A stretch of 64,000 nt of DNA. It comes from Macrosoma leucophasiata (Eukaryota; Arthropoda; Insecta; Lepidoptera; Hedylidae). Position numbers and translations under genes: made by a program. Where the stretch lies: NCBI GenBank assembly GCA_036365455.1, contig JAWQUS010000017.1, positions 12,586,001-12,650,000 on the forward strand, written 5' to 3'. The notes below the pieces were generated by a model that worked only from the letters and a program-made list of their open reading frames with translations, did no database searches and was not told the DNA's origin. Below, one piece after another: positions 58,101-64,000 of the stretch (positions within the stretch are counted from its first letter, which is position 1; each line of letters starts with the position of its first letter).

Positions 58101-61100
58101 GTATTATCTTAAGTGAACTTACTATGTTTTGCTTCAGACATTTTGCCCTTGACTCGTTTTCTAACCCATTCTTGTAGATTATTCAAGAGATTTGCCTTTG
58201 GTAAATGTGGGATTAACAACGGAGTATCCGAGAGTTCAGCCAAGAACGCCTGGAATTTGAAAATCATTATATATTATGGCAACTTCAGCAATTCGGCAGA
58301 ATTCTAATAAGTTACTCTGTATATGTAATGTATACTGTGTACGTATTTTGTTTATTGTATCTATGTAAAATCTACTGAATTAATAGACGTCGGGACGTGA
58401 CGCTAGTGCTGTCAGTAAACCGAACAATGGCGGTCTAACCATTCCAGCATCCCGCAATAAAACTACTCGTACTAATGAGTACTAACATAGAGCAACACGG
58501 GCCACCTGGAGTTTGGGAGTAGCCATAGCGCTTATTACCGATGCAAAACAGTCTGTCATTTTTTACGGGGGGAACTACGTGTGATACACACACTACAAAA
58601 ATCGTCTATTATACTACGAAACTCACACCTTGACTTTAACATAAACAATTTCACGCACTCATTTAAACATCTGGGCGACAGGCGTAGGACCATTTGGGCT
58701 TGTACTTTGATAGAGAGGAAAGCCTGCATATGGCTACTACCCTCCGGCAGAGAATATGTAATAATACTACGATAGAATGGACACTTCGACGTCCTGCCCG
58801 ATTTCCCCGCATCACCCAAACTCCTCCCCTCTTATAGGCGACGGTTGGTATTTTGTACGTGTCACTTATTGATGTCTGTATAAAAGAGACCAAATTAAGC
58901 GTTTGTATGGAATTTTGGCGGAGTGTCCGCGGTGTGTCTCCGGTCCGCCCGCGCCCGGTTGCCCGTGTTGCTACTAATGACGCACAACAACTCTGTTGTG
59001 GGCATCGTGAGGAGGGCTTAGTCCAGCATTCAGTCAGGACGTCTTTCGGCTAAATTCGGCAGATGACACAATAGTGAGAAGTTAACTTTTCATACCGCAA
59101 GCAACTCTTTCTCTTTCAATCCTGAGGGTGATATGGTTGGCATTGATGGTTCGGGCTAAAAAAACAGGAAAATATGAATTGTCTGTTAGGTATATTAATT
59201 AGGTAGTATCCAGATTTGACTCGTAGAATGTGTCTGATTATCTTCTTTTATTCGTGCTTCAATAGTAGGTACGAGAGATTGGGTAAGTAAAACTGGTACA
59301 CAGTAAATATCATGGGCGCGCGTATTCATCTCCGAATTATCTAACTTTTGATTCTCTTTTTTCTGGTACAGATACATAACAGCTTAGGCCTCACGTGTGT
59401 CTACAGTAATGTAATTTTATGAAATTCGTATATCTATAGCCTGCAGTTTTCATTGACGAAAAAGACTAAGTGCGAGATTCACAGACCGCACTACGACTTT
59501 ACTTTGAGCAAAGTATGCTTAGAACTGTCAGAAATGTATGGGTTTTGACAGTTCGAAGTATACTTTGCTCGAAAGTAAAGTCGTAGTGCGGTCTGTGAAT
59601 CTCGCCCTAAGAAAGGACGTATCTATTTACCTAAACTACATTTTGCGCTGAAACTAATAAGTACGTAGAAATAGATAATATAATATAATATATAATATAA
59701 TAATAATGTATACTCTTTATTGTACAGATTATAACAAGAAAAATACAAAAATCAATAGTTTATAAAATAAGAGCACAATAGGCGGTCTTATCGCTTAAAG
59801 CGATCTCTTCTAGACAACCTAGTATGAAAGAGATACGAACAATACAGAAGAAGGGGTGTACATACTGAGCAAAGTTAAAAATAAATTACATATAACAATT
59901 TCTTACAACAGATAATGCAACATAAAAGGTGTTTTCTGCAGCTAACTTACTGTGGGGTCTGACGACAATAAAGCCTCTCGAAAAGTATCGCGAATGAAGT
60001 CTTCCCATGGATCCATCTGATATATCTTTGCGTTGTCAAAAGAACACGGCCCGTGTCTAGTAGATTGATAGAAATATTTGTCTTTGCTTTTTCCTTCATG
60101 GTAAAAGTCGTAAAGGTGACCACATTTGCATCGAGAATTTTTCAGATATTCCATAACTGTAGGTTCCCTGAACATATTGATGTAATTACAAATTGATGTA
60201 ATCTGTAACAGTTCTTCATGACCCTACTTATTAAGGGTCTAAGTTTAATTTACTGGTGGTAAAGCTCCAGTGACGGAGCACGCGGGCATAGGCACCACCG
60301 CATTACCTAATATACTTGCCGCTAAATGGAAGTGTTCAGCACTATCGTGTTCCGGTCAGGTGGTAATGTACGGCCCTGTAATTTCCGGCACAGAGGTATA
60401 ACACCTTAGGCCTCAGGAGTGGTAACGCATCTGCATTTTGACCTTGGTCTTGTGTGGGTGTCTATAGTCATCACTTAACACGAATGTGAACTGCATGCTT
60501 GTTTGCACTTCCATTACATAAAAAAGTCCTTAGTTAAAAAATAGATATAAAATTGGTGATTGGTACATAATAGATGACGCAACTTCCATACAAACATTAC
60601 TCTACGCCTTCTCCGAAGCGATAGCTGCTTGGGAGTAGGTATAGTTATTTTGTGAGCAGTAGGTAGAGATAAACATAAGCCATGTAAGGTATACTTAATA
60701 CCTACATGCAAAAATCCACGATCCGTAAAATTACTTTTAGTCCCATGTTTTTTTTTCTCATTTGCCTCCGGTGGCAATTGCCGCGGGGGCGACTGGGAAT
60801 ATATCTTTAATGCTTAGATAACATGATAAGCTGCCCCACACACTATAAAATACACACATAATAAACCCCATAGTGAAATTTACTGTTTATATTACCATTT
60901 TAATAAACAGTTGCAAGTTTCATCGCATTTATCTTTTATATCTCTGGGATATTTCCAATAGCCATTCAAGCATGTCACGTACTCTCCAGCAATGTTTACA
61001 ATACCACCATTTATTGGTATAAAACCGGTTGGTAAAAGTGCCACATCTGAAAAAGTTGTAAGTCAATCAATCAATTGTAAGTCAGATAAATAAATTATTT

Positions 61101-63975
61101 ATAAAGTAGGTATGAGGTACATTAGGGGCCATCCATAAATTACGTCACACGTAAATGGGGAGGGAGGGTATCACCGAAATGTGACAATGTGTGACAAGGG
61201 GCAGGAGGGGTCGAAAGTTTTGTGACGTCACATGTTAAAATTTAAAATACTGAAACGTGAAATCTAGATGTGAATAAAAAACTCTAAAAATCTACGAACT
61301 TGATCTATATTTATCAATAATTCACTATATTTATTGATTCGAGTGAGACTCAACTTCACAAGAATTTTGAATGGTAAGGGTTTAAATAGGTTTAAGTCGT
61401 CTGCGAGTGCTCGCTCGCTTTTCTACCGTTCCGCGCGTCGGTTGTTAGCGAGACCTGCGACAAGTACTGCCACATGCGCCGGCGCAGTGACTTCAATACG
61501 TTCCTATTGTTTACTTGACCATTGTCTTTTGCCGAGTGACAGTCAAAGTTATCTCAGTTTACTTATTTTAATATTTTTAATTTATCATTAAATTATTTTA
61601 AAATGAATAAAAAGATAGATTTAGGTATTCTCTACCGTAGATTATTTGACGCCTATAGTGTAGCCTATGCTGACAAAAAAAAACAAGTAATACAAGACGA
61701 AGTTAATACCTATTAGTCGTTTATTGTTTTTTAACTAGTCGTTGTTTTTTCAGTTATCTGAAATATTGGAATTTATGTTGATTTTATAAGATTATTTAAT
61801 AAAAATAAGCAAAAAATGGAAAAAGCTGTTTTCTCTCGATTATTTTTGAGTACATGAATAAATTTTAAAAATATGTGACGTCACATCAGGAGGGGGGGGG
61901 CTTATAAAAATGTGACAACCTGTGACAAGGACGGGGGGAGGGGTCCAAAAGTCCCGAAATTCGTGTGACGTAATTTATGGATGGCCCCTTATCCAACAAG
62001 AAATTTGCACATCGACTTTAGGAAGGATAATAATAATGGCAACCCACGTCCACGTCGTTTAATACGTCCCACTGCTGGGCACGAATCTCTCCCCTTTTTG
62101 GGGGAGGCCTGGAGCTTACTCCACCACGCTGCTCCAATGCGGATTGGTGGAGGTTAGGCAGGATACTTCGGCTTATTTCGGATCTATACAGCGTTATCTC
62201 TTTCGTTTGACGTATAGCGACCATTTCGATCAATTTTGATCAATACTGGACTATCAAACATTGCTTACGTAGGCAGTGTTCAGCAGAGATAACGCTCTAC
62301 GAAGTCGAAACTAGCCGATTGTCTCTTTCGTAGGCTCAATGTACAATATTTCTACTGTAGTTAATATTAGATACATATTTAAGATAATCCTACTGTTTAG
62401 CAAATATTGTGGTCTTCCCCCAGTAAAGGCGACACCGCCGACATGATATTGTACATTTTTGTAAGGCGACTTGTACTTTGGTTTCGCTTTATTTTTCAAC
62501 ATTTTTAGTTTGTTCACGTAAGCAACCATTCGAGGATCAGTGTTGCCTGTAAAATAATTTACCAGTTAAATGTTACTCAAACCCATTTAAATATTTCACT
62601 TACTTATTAATGAAATTTAGGTGATGTTTAATACGCTTACACTCACAACCCCACTAGGTATAAACCTGTGTATGTGTTATATGTATACAACATATAAACC
62701 TGTATCGTACGTAGGCACCTACGTAACACATACACAGACAGCAAATAAATATAAAGAGGTCGATACACACCGCTTGACTAATTAAACCGGGTCCCTAATA
62801 GGAGATGCTACTTTATAAATAAATCTAATGTAGGTACCTAGTTAAAAAAATGACGATGTAAAAGTGCTCTCCAGGAGCCAAATTATATGAAATAAATGAA
62901 TAAACTGAATAAACTCACGCAAAGTGCTCGGTGGTTCCCAAAACTTGTAATTACAAATTCTTTCCGCTTGTTTCTCTTTCTTGTTTCTTTCTTTGCGCTT
63001 TTCTAACTATAAGTAAATTAAAGTAGGTATTGTACAAACATTTCCAAAGAGATTGAAAGTTTGCTCAAAATATTAAAGTAAGTCGTTGATACCTTTTATT
63101 AAGCTACCTCTATTCAAATATTTATTAAAAATGTATGTCATGAAATACTCACAAACCCACGATCTTTGCACAATCTTTCATAACTCTGTAAATGTCATTA
63201 GGTTTAATTAACTTCCATAAATCAATACCTACAGCTATACCTACCTACCTACATGTTTTAACTAAGTATAAGTTTATTATAAAAACCAGCATTCCAAATG
63301 TATAACTTTACCCCATCGCTTCTAAGCCTGACTTTATACCCAAGGGGCAATGGCTTTTGAGCATTTTCTCGGTCATTAGGATGTTTTGTATAACATGGCA
63401 CATAGCATTTCTGAAGATATTCTCCATACCGTACAGAAGGTTGCCAATTCTTTTTTTGTCCTTAAAAAAGAAGTACTATGTAAAGTAAGTATCTTAATGA
63501 TTACATAATATACAAAAAGCCATAGAATTATAATACCTCTATGCAAAATACACAAACAATAACAATTGAATATTCCATCGGCAAGTTTAGACTTCATGGA
63601 GCGTTATCTATGCTGCACTACCTTCGTAATAGGTTAGGATCCCACTGCAGAATCATTTCGTTCATGCTACAAACCTAATTTTTATGCATATTTATAACCT
63701 AGAGAATATACATCCACTAGTACTAGTAGATGTATATTCTCTAGATTTACAAACATCACACAGCTAAGCTAAGGTGCGCAAGAGACAACGCTCTACAGAC
63801 CCAAAATAAGCCGAAGTAGGCCGATGTACAATATTTCTTGTTGTATACCTATACCTGTAATCAAAAGTTGTCACCTACTTGATTGCGACACAGTTACTGG
63901 TGGCTTCTCGGACTTTGTTAACTTTTCCAATCTCTCTACACATTCATCTAAATCAATAAATACTAACGACGACAT
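55128..63975 (-). CDS. Unrecognised 465-residue protein, 11 exons
   Basis: Exons (5' to 3'): 63879-63975, 63312-63460, 62919-62997, 62394-62546, 60896-61046, 59951-60167, 59096-59155, 58123-58249, 57204-57343, 56808-56920, 55128-55239. All have GT/AG borders, all phases agree, and the sum is 1398 nt. The first ~160 residues are basic (KERNKKEKQAER; KLKMLKNKAKPKYKSPY). The middle (about 160-282) is rich in cysteine and aromatics: CNCLLKWEPTVMEYL, then SRCKCGHLYDFYHEGK and MDPWEDFIRDTF. The last third holds PLLIPHLPKANLLNNLQEW and FRIPFTLKQLEHM-like helical segments. No signal peptide or membrane segment is evident. ATGs in frame at 63984 and 63993, and an open frame to the edge, mean the start may lie further out. 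The last exon is the least certain (FVRNEIDFLYIFVSYEHEDD). Insect proteins with DUF4770/DUF4771-type domains are the first thing to compare; that is a memory-based guess. Confidence 0.85.
55430..55687. mobile_element. MITE as at 43845, carrying a 111-bp insert
   Basis: Ends ACCCCCTTATTCATAAACGT and inverted. Compared with 43845-43990, bases 55504-55614 are extra. The insert repeats TTGCCTCCGGTGGCAA and CAACTGGGAA. It lies in the last intron of the 465-residue gene. Confidence 0.8.
55931..56222 (-). repeat. A-tailed retroposon, copy 17 (full length)
   Basis: ATTTTTATTTTATGTAATGA to GGAGCTCTACCACTACT. Confidence 0.9.
57415..57680. other. GC-richer intron block, possible repeat
   Basis: Shares short stretches with 58388-58470 (GTCACGTCCCGATG / CGTCGGGACGTGACG, inverted) and 39840-39905 (GGGATGCTG context). 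Not coding. Confidence 0.35.
58740..58945 (+). repeat. R3 repeat, copy 3
   Basis: AGAATGGACACTTCGACGTC ... GGCGACGGTTGGTATTTTGT ... GGCGGAGTGTCCGCGGTGTG. In intron 7 of the 465-residue gene. Confidence 0.8.
59471..59604. mobile_element. Hairpin MITE, ~59-bp arms
   Basis: GCGAGATTCACAGACCGCAC pairs with the end GTGCGGTCTGTGAATCTCGC. An end fragment (ATTCACAGACCGCACTACGA) is at 41479-41498. Confidence 0.9.
59690..59850 (-). repeat. LINE 3' UTR, inverse of 25780-26025
   Basis: (TAA)n, TTTATTGTACAG, AGGCGGTCTTATCGC, GCGATCTCTTCTAGACAACC. Confidence 0.65.
60251..60526 (+). repeat. A-tailed retroposon, copy 18 (full length)
   Basis: TACTGGTGGTAAAGCTCCAG to TTCCATTACATAAAAAA. It lies in intron 5 of the 465-residue gene, 84 bp upstream of exon 6. 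Confidence 0.9.
60742..60800 (+). repeat. Copy of the CCTCCGGTGGCAA unit
   Basis: TTTGCCTCCGGTGGCAATTG followed by CCGCGGGGGCGACTGGGAAT matches 55567-55612. Confidence 0.75.
61125..61988. mobile_element. 864-bp Harbinger-like non-autonomous element, TTA target duplication
   Basis: The inverted ends GGGGCCATCCATAAATTACG extend perfectly to about 27 bp and loosely to ~110 bp (TGTGACGTCACAT near both inner ends). TTA flanks both sides (61122-61124, 61989-61991). A TWA target is typical of PIF/Harbinger. No transposase is encoded; the 85-codon ORF at 61334 has no recognisable features. Confidence 0.8.
62030..62153 (-). mobile_element. 5S-headed SINE, copy D (5' truncated)
   Basis: Only tail and body (ATAATAATGGCAACCC to GGATTGGTGGAGG). 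Target duplication TTAGGAAGGATA (62018-62029) / TTAGGCAGGATA (62154-62165), one mismatch. Confidence 0.85.
63699..63744. repeat. 46-bp palindrome, one mismatch, no loop
   Basis: Centre CTAGTACTAG, arms CTAGAGAATATACATC. In intron 1 of the 465-residue gene. Confidence 0.95.
63773..63852 (-). mobile_element. Fragment of the 27214-type MITE
   Basis: AACGCTCTACAGACCCAAAA ... GATGTACAATATTTCTTGTT is the reverse complement of that element's left half. Confidence 0.7.
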
Positions 63976-64000
63976 TAAAATCATAGCATTCATATCATAT

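Larger units (their letters stand above)
61119..62358. mobile_element. MITE (as 27214) split by two later insertions
   Basis: Its left tip TACATTA is at 61118-61124 and its remainder TTATCCAACAAGAAA resumes at 61989, after the 864-bp element. A SINE sits at 62030-62153. The right end is TATTTCTACTGTA. Confidence 0.75.

Overview
The window looks like a lepidopteran (moth or butterfly) nuclear genome segment. It is AT-rich, gene-poor and packed with small transposons. The TAGGTACCTAC-type motif is frequent, Helitron ends of the type common in Lepidoptera (ending GCTAGT) recur, and there are three relatives of the insect mariner family. Species is not determinable from the sequence.

Four spliced protein genes can be built by hand with consistent GT/AG sites and phases. 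(1) On the + strand, 8831-42261: a 188-residue calmodulin-like EF-hand protein in six coding exons separated by very long, repeat-filled introns. (2) On the - strand, 50040-53099: NDUFA6 (B14, an LYR-family accessory subunit of mitochondrial complex I), three exons, 124 residues. (3) On the - strand, 45440-48563: a complete, diverged tandem copy of NDUFA6 with the same three exon lengths (130, 116 and 129 nt), about 55% identical by my count. (4) On the - strand, 55128-63975 or beyond: an 11-exon gene for a 465-residue cysteine-containing protein that I do not recognise.

The rest is mobile DNA and relics. There are three mariner copies (1128-2146, 28359-29654, 50331-51922), all broken. Four copies of a SINE carry a 5S-rRNA-like head (5639-5995, 33623-33956, 51528-51818, 62030-62153), three with readable target duplications. 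About 18 copies of a ~290-bp A-tailed retroposon are present, along with LINE 3' fragments (one chimeric, one with a perfect 14-bp target duplication), Helitron-type elements, several MITE families and tRNA-like repeats with conserved flanks. Perfect or near-perfect short-loop palindromes are unusually common.

Layout: 1-8800 is repeats and empty sequence; 8831-42261 is the EF-hand gene with repeats in its introns; 42262-45400 is 3' flank and MITEs; 45440-53099 is the NDUFA6 tandem pair; 53222-53954 is a nested MITE just upstream of NDUFA6; 54500-64000 is the 11-exon gene, whose introns hold nested transposons. The two complex I paralogues would act in the mitochondrial inner membrane. No functional link to the other two genes is visible.
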